A stretch of DNA of 5,041 nt from ZC4RG30 sp031424095 (GCA_031424095.1 JANPGU010000198.1:1-5041), one strand, 5' to 3'. Positions 1-5,041 are shown, counted from the stretch's first letter. Notes: generated by a model from the sequence alone, not told the origin. Translations and numbers: made by a program.

Positions 1-1
1 C

Positions 2-409
2 GATGTCATCGTGGTGGTGCGCGAGCAGGGTCCACGCGCCAATGGCATGCCGGAACTGCACAAGCTCACGCCGACGCTGTCGGTGCTGCAGGCACAGGGG
101 CACCATGTTGCGCTGGTCACCGACGGCCGCATGTCCGGCGCATCCGGCACGATTCCGGCTGCCATCCATGTATCACCTGAAAGTCTTTGCGGCGGACCAC
201 TGGGACGCGTTCGTGATGGTGATGTCATTCGCCTGGACGCCACGGCGGGTACCGTGGAAGTGCTGGCGGATGCCGCTGAATTCGCCGCGCGGACGCTCGC
301 CGCTCCAACCCATTCTGCGTTTACCGGCGGCAGCGGCCGGGAGCTGTTCGGCAGTTTCCGCGCACACGCCACCGACGCCGAATCCGGCGCAAGGACCTGC
401 AACCCATGA
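2..409 (+). CDS. edd: 6-phosphogluconate dehydratase, C-terminal part (5' end outside window)
   Basis: This is the last 135 residues of a dehydratase of the IlvD/Edd family, open from the left edge in the frame starting at base 2. Edd removes water from 6-phosphogluconate to give 2-keto-3-deoxy-6-phosphogluconate in the cytoplasm. Seen: the block GMPELHKLTP followed by ALVTDGRMSGASG and IPAAIHVSPE, then GGPLGRVRDGDVIRLD, and a tail with GRELFGSFR. These read as Edd rather than IlvD, whose equivalent block lacks the HKLTP stretch. Family members are about 600 residues, so roughly the last fifth is visible and the iron-sulphur-binding part lies outside. The TGA stop overlaps the ATG of the KDPG aldolase gene, whose product uses the Edd product. 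The tail after GRELFGSFR is short and ordinary. The identification is firm from motifs plus neighbour; the promoter is not in the window. Confidence 0.93.
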   Translation, partial: DVIVVVREQGPRANGMPELHKLTPTLSVLQAQGHHVALVTDGRMSGASGTIPAAIHVSPESLCGGPLGRVRDGDVIRLDATAGTVEVLADAAEFAARTLAAPTHSAFTGGSGRELFGSFRAHATDAESGARTCNP

Positions 410-1041
410 ATTCATCGCTGCTCGACATCATGCGGCGCGCGCCGGTGATCCCCGTCATCGTGATCCACGATCTCGCCACTGCCGTGCCATTGGCCGATGC
501 ACTGGTCGCCGGCGGGCTCCCAGTGCTCGAAGTCACGCTGCGAACCCCTGTGGGTCTCGACGCCATTGCCGCGATGCGCCGCGCGATTCCCGAGGCCATC
601 GTTGGAGTCGGCACGCTCACCTCGCCACAACACTTTCAGGCAGCGACGGACGCCGGTGCGCAGTTTGGTGTTTCGCCGGGCCTCACCCCCGAGCTCGCTG
701 CGGCAAGTCACAGGGTGCCCTGGCCGTTCCTGCCCGGTGTCATGACGCCTGGCGAGCTGATGCAGGCCCGCGAACTGGGCTTCAAACTGTGCAAGCTGTT
801 TCCGGCACAGCAGGCCGGTGGCATCGGCATGCTGAAAGCGCTGCATTCGGTGTTTCCGGACGTGGGCTTCTGTCCCACCGGTGGCATCAGTCGCGACAAT
901 GCGGCGGATTTTCTGGCCTTGCCGAATGTGCACTGCGTGGGCGGATCGTGGGTCTGCCCGTCAGACCTCATCAAGGCTGGCGACTGGCTCGGCATCCGCA
1001 AGCTGGCACAGGATGCAGCGTCGCTGGCGCAACCCGCGTGA
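406..1041 (+). CDS. eda: KDPG aldolase (2-dehydro-3-deoxy-phosphogluconate aldolase)
   Basis: A complete 211-residue class I aldolase, the usual family length. It splits 2-keto-3-deoxy-6-phosphogluconate into pyruvate and glyceraldehyde 3-phosphate, completing the Entner-Doudoroff branch. Seen: PVIPVIVI near the N-terminus; LEVTLRT with Glu42 and Arg46; GVGTL with Thr70; SPGLT with Pro91; CKLFPA with Lys130 in the Schiff-base lysine position; CPTGGIS at 156-162; and GGSW with Ser181 in the phosphate-binding loop. The ATG overlaps the edd stop as ATGA, and AAGGA at 391-395 lies 10 bases upstream inside edd, so translational coupling is likely. The same fold also serves 4-hydroxy-2-oxoglutarate and KDPGal aldolases, but the edd neighbour points to KDPG. 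The stop lies 6 bases from the converging DUF1348 gene, leaving no room for a terminator between them. Confidence 0.95.
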   Translation: MNSSLLDIMRRAPVIPVIVIHDLATAVPLADALVAGGLPVLEVTLRTPVGLDAIAAMRRAIPEAIVGVGTLTSPQHFQAATDAGAQFGVSPGLTPELAAASHRVPWPFLPGVMTPGELMQARELGFKLCKLFPAQQAGGIGMLKALHSVFPDVGFCPTGGISRDNAADFLALPNVHCVGGSWVCPSDLIKAGDWLGIRKLAQDAASLAQPA

Positions 1042-1047
1042 CCGCGC

Positions 1048-1515
1048 TCACAGTCCCAGATCGCTGAGCGAAGGGTGATCATCCGGACGGCGCCCCGGCG
1101 GCCAATGAAACTTTCGCTCTGCTGCGTGGATGGGCAGGTCGTTGATGCTGGCAAAGCGACGCTGCATGTAGCCATCGCCATTGAATTCCCAGGTCTCGTT
1201 GCCATAGCTGCGATACCACTGCCCCGAGTCGTCATGCCATTCATAGGCAAACCGCACGGCAATGCGATTGTCCGTGTATGCCCACAGTTCCTTGATGAGC
1301 CGGTAGTCCAGTTCCCGCGCCCACTTGCGCTGCAGGAATGCATGAACCTGCGCCCGCCCGCGCGGGAACTCAGTGCGATTGCGCCACAGCGTGTCTTCGG
1401 TATAGACACCGGCAACGCGATCCGGATCGCGCGAGTTCCACGCGTCTTCCGCTGCGCGCACCTTGCGCAGAGCCGAGTCCAGGGTGAACGGCGGCAATGG
1501 CGGACGCTGCTCCAT
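1048..1515 (-). CDS. DUF1348 family protein (SnoaL/NTF2-like fold)
   Basis: A complete 155-residue protein of a conserved family without an assigned reaction. Seen: AAEDAWNSRDPDRVAGVYTED at 21-41, typical of the first helices of SnoaL/NTF2-like cone-shaped barrels; then LWRNRTEF, a GRAQVHAFLQRKW stretch at 53-65, YRLIKELWAY, NRIAVRFAYEWHD, SYGNETWEF and FASINDLPI. The end RRPDDHPSLSDLGL is a recognisable signature of this family. There is no signal peptide or membrane segment, so the protein should be cytoplasmic. The start is well supported: AGGGAG at 1524-1529 lies 8 bases before the ATG. Family knowledge suggests a small-molecule-binding pocket, but no substrate can be named. The gene converges on eda and diverges from the DUF3293 gene, neither of which indicates its role. 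It is intact, with base composition like its neighbours. Confidence 0.9.
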   Translation of the reverse strand: MEQRPPLPPFTLDSALRKVRAAEDAWNSRDPDRVAGVYTEDTLWRNRTEFPRGRAQVHAFLQRKWARELDYRLIKELWAYTDNRIAVRFAYEWHDDSGQWYRSYGNETWEFNGDGYMQRRFASINDLPIHAAERKFHWPPGRRPDDHPSLSDLGL

Positions 1516-1594
1516 TCAGATATCTCCCTGCAGTGCACGTCGAGTCATTGCGTATAGGATAGAAGATCGCTGGCGAATAAGCCCCGGTAAGTGC
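1516..1594. promoter_or_regulatory. Divergent intergenic region of the DUF1348 and DUF3293 genes
   Basis: These 79 bases separate two outward-facing starts, so both promoters should lie here or just inside the genes. The stretch around 1551-1560 is AT-richer than its surroundings. It reads TATAGGAT on the + strand and ATCCTATA on the - strand, so a -10 element is possible in either direction. I found no convincing -35 box at 16-18 bases from either. A small odd palindrome, TGCAGTGCA, sits at 1529-1537. Placement of promoters is inference from gene layout only. Confidence 0.35.
1524..1529 (-). promoter_or_regulatory. Shine-Dalgarno site of the DUF1348 gene
   Basis: AGGGAG on the - strand, 8 bases from the ATG at 1515. 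It is the strongest ribosome-binding site in the window and fixes the start of the DUF1348 gene. Confidence 0.75.
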
Positions 1595-2065
1595 GTGACC
1601 GATTTGCAGAATCCCGCTCCCACTTCGGCCCTGACCGCGGCGCTGCGCCGCGCGTTTCGCAGTGCGCACTATCGTTTCGATACGCCGCGCGGCCCGTTGC
1701 TGCTGCAGATCGGTCACTACAGTGAGCCCTTGCGGCAACTGCTGCATGAAACCGGTCATGCCTGCGCAGCAGCGATCACCGCGTACAACCCCGGCGGCCA
1801 GCCGCGCGACAACGACCGCAACCAGGGCGCGCAGCAGCAACTGGAACGCGAACTGCTGAGCATGGGGTTGACCTGCTTTCCCGGCAGGCACGAGGACCCG
1901 CAGGGTCAGTGGCCAGTTGAATTCAGCGCGCTGGTCCTTGGATTGTCGTGTTCCATGGCCTGTCGCATCGCTGCGCGCTACGGTCAACTGGCTGTCGTCT
2001 GGTCCGATGCCGCAGGCACACCGCAACTGATCGAAGCCGCAGCGCACACGCTGCCAGCGCGCTAG
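1595..2065 (+). CDS. DUF3293 domain-containing protein
   Basis: A 156-residue protein with a GTG start, belonging to the small uncharacterised DUF3293 family. Seen: an N-terminal segment FRSAHYRFDTPRGPLLLQIG (21-40) fitting the family's opening strand; AYNPGG at 63-68; DNDRNQGAQQQLERELLSMG at 72-91; a Glu-Phe-Ser at 109-111; and ARYGQLAVVW at 127-136 near the end. The spacing of YNP, N-R, E and GQ-W matches family members. There is no signal peptide or membrane segment. The start is the least certain part: the open frame runs further upstream, but that would cross the start of the divergent DUF1348 gene, and the residues there do not look like the family. The only ribosome-site-like sequence near the GTG is a weak GGTAAG. 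Function is unknown. The TAG stop overlaps the stop of the converging dehydrogenase gene. Confidence 0.82.
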   Translation: MTDLQNPAPTSALTAALRRAFRSAHYRFDTPRGPLLLQIGHYSEPLRQLLHETGHACAAAITAYNPGGQPRDNDRNQGAQQQLERELLSMGLTCFPGRHEDPQGQWPVEFSALVLGLSCSMACRIAARYGQLAVVWSDAAGTPQLIEAAAHTLPAR

Positions 2066-3396
2066 CGCTCGCTGCTCTGCGCCCAGGCGGCAAACGTACT
2101 GCCCGTTGTGGCCAGCGCCTTGAGCAGCGCCGCCGGTTCCCAATCCGCAGCGCCCTGGCGCGCGTACTTCGCAAGTCCGGCCAGCACGGTGTCGAGCCCG
2201 ATCTCATCGGCATAGAACATCGGCCCGCCCCGACCGCGCGGGAACCCGTAACCCGCGGTGTACACCACATCGATGTCGCCCGGACGCAAGGCCACACCCT
2301 CTTCCAGGATTCGCGCACCTTCATTGATCATCGAATACATGCAGCGTTCCACGATCTCCGCCTTGCTGATCGAATCCGTGCGTGCGATTCCCAGCCGGCG
2401 GCCTTCTGCATGCAACAGATCGAGCGCTGCAACATGCTGCAGTCGTTCGCGCGCTCCCGCCTCATAGCGGTAGTAACCCTTGCCACTCTTCTGTCCCAGC
2501 CAGCCGTGGTCGAACAACACCTGCGAAGCCCGGTAGAAGGTCGGATCGGCGGCTGGCTGGCGCTCGGGATTGGCACGCCGTGCCTTTACGCCCACGTCCA
2601 CGCCGGCCATGTCGAACACGGCCAGGATTCCCATCGCCATGCCGAATTCCTCCAGTGCGGCGTCGACCTCGGCCGGCGTCGCACCTTCCAGCACCAGCCG
2701 TTCGGCTTCGCGCGCGTAGGGGTCCATCATGCGATTGCCGATGAATCCGAAACAGACCCGCGACAGCACACCGACCTTGCGCAGCCTTGTCGCCAGCGCG
2801 AACGCGGTGGCAATGACGTCACTGCCGGTGGTGTCGGTGCGAACGATTTCCAGCAGGCGCATCACATTCGCCGGACTGAAGAAATGCAGCCCGACCACAT
2901 CCTGCGGACGAGTGGTCACGGCAGCGATCCGGTTGATGTCCAGCGTGGAAGTGTTGGTTGCCAGTATGGCGCCTGGCTTCAGCACGCGATCCAGAGCGCT
3001 GAAGATGCGCTGCTTGAGTTCCAGATCCTCGAACACGGCCTCGATCGCAACGTCGACGCCAGCAAGATCTGCATAGCGCGTGCTGCCGCGGATCAGGCTC
3101 ATGCGCGTGTCCACGTCAGCCGGCGCAAGCTTGCCGCGCTTCACGCTGACTTCGTAGTTCCGGCGGATGACTGCAAGGCCGCGATCCAGCGCCGCCTGAT
3201 CCAGATCCAGCAGCACCACCGGGAGATCCACATTGGCGAACGCCATGGCGATCCCGCCGCCCATGGTTCCCGAACCGATCACCCCGCAGCTGCTGATGGC
3301 GCGCGGCAGATCTGCTGCCCCGATGCCCGGCACATCGGACACAGCGCCCTCGGCCCGTTGCAGATGGCGAAGCGCGTGGGTGTCAGTCGGGTCCAC
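2062..3396 (-). CDS. 3-hydroxyacyl-CoA dehydrogenase (FadB-type, lacking the enoyl-CoA hydratase half)
   Basis: A 444-residue NAD-dependent dehydrogenase that should oxidise 3-hydroxyacyl-CoA to 3-ketoacyl-CoA in beta-oxidation or a related CoA pathway. Seen: a Rossmann domain with GSGTMG at 41-46 and Asp64 ending the second strand; ATNTSTLDI around 146-154; catalytic His171 in GLHFFSP and Glu183, 12 residues apart as in E. coli FadB (His450/Glu462); Asn221 in FIGNRMM; a first C-terminal HAD domain ending near GKGYYRYE (306-312); and a second at about 345-444 with GYGFPRGRGGPMFYADEIG. Residues 8-25 (ALRHLQRAEG...VPGI) resemble the linker after the hydratase domain in FadB-like proteins, so this looks like an N-terminally shortened relative. 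The start is uncertain: GTG at 3396 follows the marR-type stop by 24 bases with a weak site, while GTG at 3342 has GAGGG 4 bases upstream. It is the last gene of the presumed operon. No acyl-chain specificity can be read from the sequence. Confidence 0.9.
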   Translation of the reverse strand: MDPTDTHALRHLQRAEGAVSDVPGIGAADLPRAISSCGVIGSGTMGGGIAMAFANVDLPVVLLDLDQAALDRGLAVIRRNYEVSVKRGKLAPADVDTRMSLIRGSTRYADLAGVDVAIEAVFEDLELKQRIFSALDRVLKPGAILATNTSTLDINRIAAVTTRPQDVVGLHFFSPANVMRLLEIVRTDTTGSDVIATAFALATRLRKVGVLSRVCFGFIGNRMMDPYAREAERLVLEGATPAEVDAALEEFGMAMGILAVFDMAGVDVGVKARRANPERQPAADPTFYRASQVLFDHGWLGQKSGKGYYRYEAGARERLQHVAALDLLHAEGRRLGIARTDSISKAEIVERCMYSMINEGARILEEGVALRPGDIDVVYTAGYGFPRGRGGPMFYADEIGLDTVLAGLAKYARQGAADWEPAALLKALATTGSTFAAWAQSSER

Positions 3397-3420
3397 GCAA
3401 GTTCCGGGAGCTGCTGCGGA

Positions 3421-3945
3421 CTACTTCGGGCCGGACGCCAGATGGCGATACAGGCGCTGCAGCACATCGAGCATGACGCGCCGCTCGTCCGGATTCATGA
3501 GCTCGATCAGGCCCGCCTGATAGCGCTGCGCCACCGGCATGACCCTTTCATACACCTCGCGCCCGGCCGGCGTGATCGTCACGACCACGCGACTGATCGA
3601 CGTACCCCCGGACTCCGGGCGGCGATCCACTGGCACCAGTTCGGTGGATACATAGCCCTTCGCCTGGGCGGACCGCAGTGTGCGGCTGACCTGCCCCTTG
3701 TCCATGGTGGTCATGGCCGTGATGTCGGCAAATGGAATCGGCGAGAACACGCAGACCGTTCCCAGCAGGCGCCATTCCGGCACACTGAGACCTGCTGGGT
3801 CCAGGTATTCACGGGTGACAGAACCCTTGGCAATGCTGGCCAGCCGCAGCAGATGAAAGGTCAGGAACTCGTTGATCTGCAGGTTGCCGCCCTGCGGACC
3901 GGGATCGGCCCAGGCGGACTGCACTTCCGGCCAGCTCTTCAACAT
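3421..3945 (-). CDS. MarR-family winged helix-turn-helix transcriptional regulator
   Basis: A complete regulator of 174 residues from the ATG at 3945, a little longer than the commonest members (about 140-150) because of a roughly 20-residue N-terminal extension. Seen: helix 1 with EFLTFHLLRLASIAK at 26-40; LSVPEWRLLGTV (53-64) leading into the DNA-binding domain; a recognition-helix region DKGQVSRTLRSAQAKGYV at 82-99; a wing with VDRRPESGGTSISRVVVTITPAGRE (106-130, Asp107-Arg108-Arg109); and C-terminal helices for dimerisation at 131-170. Family members bind short DNA palindromes as dimers and usually release them on binding small phenolic or CoA-thioester ligands. The ATG follows the upstream TAA by one base and has no Shine-Dalgarno site, so reinitiation after the DUF3237 gene is likely. 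A TTG at 3954 is the alternative start. I infer autoregulation at the dyad at 4522-4542 and control of the dehydrogenase gene. Confidence 0.92.
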   Translation of the reverse strand: MLKSWPEVQSAWADPGPQGGNLQINEFLTFHLLRLASIAKGSVTREYLDPAGLSVPEWRLLGTVCVFSPIPFADITAMTTMDKGQVSRTLRSAQAKGYVSTELVPVDRRPESGGTSISRVVVTITPAGREVYERVMPVAQRYQAGLIELMNPDERRVMLDVLQRLYRHLASGPK

Positions 3946-3946
3946 C

Positions 3947-4492
3947 TTAGACAACGCGAAAGGCTCGCAATCTGACTTGACCGGCTGCGAAATCCGACGC
4001 GTCGAGCAACCCTACCAGCAGGCACGCAGGCTGGTCCTGATGCGCGCCTTCCGGACTGATCTCCGGTGCGGTCTGCAGCCGGTTGCTGGCAGCCGGCGCA
4101 ATGCCCTGCGGATGGACGCTGCGATCCTTGACCTGCACCAGCACACCGTCGGGACGCAGCACCGCGTAGCTCGCCGTAACCTGCATGGTCTGGCTGGCGG
4201 CGTCGATGCTCCAGTCGATGCGACCGGACTGCACCTTGCCGGTCAGCAACGGACCGGAAATCTCGCCGCCGAGAATCGCTGCAGAAAACTGGCCCGCCGC
4301 GGCACTGGCGCGCAACTGGGGTCCGGTGTGGATCTCGCCCTCGAAGGCTAGTTCGGTGCGCACGGCCAGAGGGTCGTGGCCGGGAGCTGCGAAGGATGTT
4401 TCCGCACCTGAACCGGCGAACAGGGTCGGCGACACCGAAGCGGCACCTACCGAAGCAAGTACGGAGCGCCTCGAAACGCCGGGTCGCCGCAT
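3947..4492 (-). CDS. DUF3237 family protein with a twin-arginine (Tat) signal
   Basis: A 181-residue protein of unknown function from the ATG at 4492 (185 from a TTG at 4504). The N-terminus carries VSRRSVLASVGAASV at 6-20, a twin-arginine motif followed by a mildly hydrophobic stretch, so export of the folded protein is predicted, with cleavage somewhere around 28-36. The rest matches DUF3237: LAFEGEIHTGPQLRA (48-62), GGEISGPLLTGKVQSGRIDW (75-94), SYAVLRPDGVLVQVKDRSV (109-127), a TAP-x-x-S-x-E block at 141-148 and a final strand ending LRAFRVV. This family has been predicted to form a small beta-barrel; no reaction is established. ATG 4492 is preferred because GGGG lies about 6 bases upstream and the candidate promoter would leave almost no leader for the TTG. 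It is the first gene of the presumed operon with the MarR regulator and dehydrogenase. An exported product beside two cytoplasmic ones is unexpected. Confidence 0.85.
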   Translation of the reverse strand: MRRPGVSRRSVLASVGAASVSPTLFAGSGAETSFAAPGHDPLAVRTELAFEGEIHTGPQLRASAAAGQFSAAILGGEISGPLLTGKVQSGRIDWSIDAASQTMQVTASYAVLRPDGVLVQVKDRSVHPQGIAPAASNRLQTAPEISPEGAHQDQPACLLVGLLDASDFAAGQVRLRAFRVV

Positions 4493-4515
4493 GAATCGCC
4501 CCAATTCCAGAAGAA

Positions 4516-4546
4516 ATTATTGCACCGCAGGATGCGCGGTGCTCAA
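4516..4546 (-). promoter_or_regulatory. Candidate promoter of the DUF3237-MarR-dehydrogenase operon
   Basis: On the - strand, TTGAGC (4546-4541) and AATAAT (4521-4516) match -35 and -10 consensus at 4/6 and 5/6 with a 19-base spacer. This is 1-2 bases longer than ideal, as seen in promoters that need an activator or DNA distortion. Transcription would begin near 4508, giving a leader of about 16 bases before the ATG at 4492. An alternative -35, TTGACG at 4557-4552, is better but pairs at 17 bases only with a poor -10 (CATCCT). The call is a visual match plus position and is untested. Confidence 0.45.
4522..4542. repeat. Perfect 7-7-7 inverted repeat in the promoter spacer (candidate operator)
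   Basis: GCACCGC (4522-4528) and GCGGTGC (4536-4542) are exact reverse complements around a 7-base centre (AGGATGC). The 21-base dyad fits between the candidate -35 and -10 boxes, where a dimeric regulator would block or distort the promoter. A MarR-type regulator is encoded in the operon downstream, making it the natural candidate. An alternative reading is a transcript hairpin: on the - strand it is followed by AATAATTTCTTCT, a poor U-tract, so a weak terminator for the upstream tungstate-binding-protein gene cannot be excluded. Confidence 0.55.
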
Positions 4547-4604
4547 ACGCCCGTCAACCTGCCAGCCCGGATTATGGGCCACTGCGGCGCGGTTATCACT
4601 CGCG

Positions 4605-4648
4605 GCGCGTATGAGGCGACCTACAGATGACCGTCGCTTCATATGTGC
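4605..4648. repeat. Imperfect 16-base-arm dyad between the tupA-like and DUF3237 genes
   Basis: Arms 4605-4620 and 4633-4648 are complementary at 13 of 16 positions around a 12-base loop. The three exceptions are all G-T pairs on the + strand: 4615/4638, 4609/4644 and 4607/4646. A + strand RNA could therefore form a 16-pair stem with three G-U wobbles, while a - strand RNA would have three C-A mismatches. No T-run follows on either strand, so it is not a standard intrinsic terminator. It starts 18 bases past the tupA-like stop, in that gene's 3' region or upstream of the operon promoter. Role unknown. Confidence 0.55.
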
Positions 4649-4666
4649 GCGGCCTGCCGCAGGCAA

Positions 4667-5041
4667 TTACCTGGGGCTGGCCACCGCATTGGGGTAGAAG
4701 AGCTGCTGCCCTGCAACGCGATAGCTGGCCAGTGCACGCTGACCCTCCGGCGACAGCAGGAAATCGATGAACTGCTGCCCCAGCACGGCCTTGCTGCCCG
4801 GATGCCTGGCGGGATTTACCAGAATCAGGCTGTACTGGTTGAACAGCCTCGGATCGCCTTCCACCAGCACCTGGAAGCTGCCCTGGTTGCGGAAGCTGAT
4901 CCACGTCGCACGATCGGTCAGCACATAAGCATCGCTTGCAACGGCGATGTTCAATGCCGGACCCATGCCCTGACCGACGCCGCGATACCAGCGATCAGCG
5001 GCCGGATCGACTGCAATGCCTGCCGCCTTCCACAGCCGCAG
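4667..5041 (-). CDS. tupA: Tungstate ABC transporter substrate-binding protein (TupA-type), C-terminal part
   Basis: The last 124 residues of a periplasmic binding protein; the frame is open to the right edge, so the N-terminus and signal peptide are outside. Seen: LRLWKAAGI at the edge, then WYRGVGQGMG, ALNIA, AYVLTDRATWISF, VLVEGDPRLFNQYSLILVNPARHPG, FIDFLLSPEGQRALASYRV and GQQLFYPNA. This series (GQGMG, LTDR-TW, EGDP-LFNQY, VNP, SPEGQ, LFYPNA) is characteristic of the TupA branch, which captures tungstate for the TupBC transporter; related molybdate or phosphate binders differ here. Family members are about 270-290 residues, so just under half is visible. The gene ends in TAA and is followed by 174 bases and then the DUF3237 gene, not by a tupB permease, so any transporter partners must lie upstream or elsewhere. 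Binding of tungstate rather than molybdate is inferred from family similarity. Confidence 0.87.
   Translation of the reverse strand: MRLWKAAGIAVDPAADRWYRGVGQGMGPALNIAVASDAYVLTDRATWISFRNQGSFQVLVEGDPRLFNQYSLILVNPARHPGSKAVLGQQFIDFLLSPEGQRALASYRVAGQQLFYPNAVASPR

Noticed and set aside
3..1067. A 354-codon + strand open frame across edd and eda
   Set aside because: It is in a different frame from both genes, its translation is Arg/Pro/Cys-rich without motifs, and it runs through two well-identified genes.
1463..1594. Upstream ATG start at 1463 for the DUF3293 gene
   Set aside because: It would overlap the start and ribosome site of the divergent DUF1348 gene, and the added 44 residues do not resemble the family. 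The GTG at 1595 gives a family-sized protein.
708..2143. Long - strand open frames opposite eda and across the DUF1348-DUF3293 region
   Set aside because: They overlap genes with strong motif support, have low-complexity Arg/Ala/Gly-rich translations and no ribosome-site support.
1948..3975. A 675-codon open frame on the + strand
   Set aside because: It lies antisense to the dehydrogenase and MarR genes, which have clear family motifs. Its translation is rich in His, Arg, Gln and Ala with no recognisable domain, as expected for an opposite-strand shadow in GC-rich coding DNA.
4584..4609. Direct repeat of GCGGCGCG at 4584-4591 and 4602-4609
   Set aside because: An 8-base GC-only repeat in GC-rich DNA is easily chance. 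The second copy partly overlaps the 44-base dyad, but there is no third copy or wider pattern.
4652..4664. Short hairpin GCCTG-CGG-CAGGC just after the tupA-like stop (- strand)
   Set aside because: The stem is only 5 pairs and no T-run follows, so it cannot be called an intrinsic terminator; such short GC stems are common at this base composition.

Overview
The window is GC-rich, tightly packed DNA of a proteobacterial type. The gene families suggest a Gamma- or Betaproteobacterium with an Entner-Doudoroff pathway, but no marker gene fixes the genus. I see no rRNA, tRNA, CRISPR array, transposase or phage gene. The window starts inside one gene (edd) and ends inside another (a tungstate-binding-protein gene, probably tupA).

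Left part (1-1041, + strand): the C-terminal end of 6-phosphogluconate dehydratase (edd) overlaps the complete KDPG aldolase gene (eda) by 4 bases (ATGA). Together they form the two-step Entner-Doudoroff branch, turning 6-phosphogluconate into pyruvate and glyceraldehyde 3-phosphate.

Middle (1048-2065): two small genes of uncharacterised families are divergent around a 79-base gap. A DUF1348 (SnoaL/NTF2-like) gene lies on the - strand and meets eda tail to tail with only 6 bases between. A DUF3293 gene lies on the + strand and meets the next gene tail to tail, with both stop codons inside one GCTAGC palindrome.

Right part (2062-4492, - strand): an apparent three-gene operon read right to left. 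It encodes a Tat-signal DUF3237 protein, a MarR-family regulator starting one base after the previous stop, and a 3-hydroxyacyl-CoA dehydrogenase 24 bases further on. The dehydrogenase looks like the C-terminal part of a FadB-type multifunctional beta-oxidation protein. It keeps the inter-domain linker but lacks the enoyl-CoA hydratase half, and the MarR stop codon lies in its reading frame. Upstream of the operon is a candidate promoter whose 19-base spacer is filled by a perfect 7-7-7 inverted repeat, a plausible operator for the MarR protein.

Right edge (4667-5041, - strand): the C-terminal 124 residues of a TupA-type tungstate-binding protein. The gap between it and the DUF3237 gene also holds a longer, imperfect 44-base dyad. 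The most noteworthy material is the DUF3237-MarR-dehydrogenase operon, its promoter dyad and the truncated dehydrogenase. The rest looks like ordinary metabolism.
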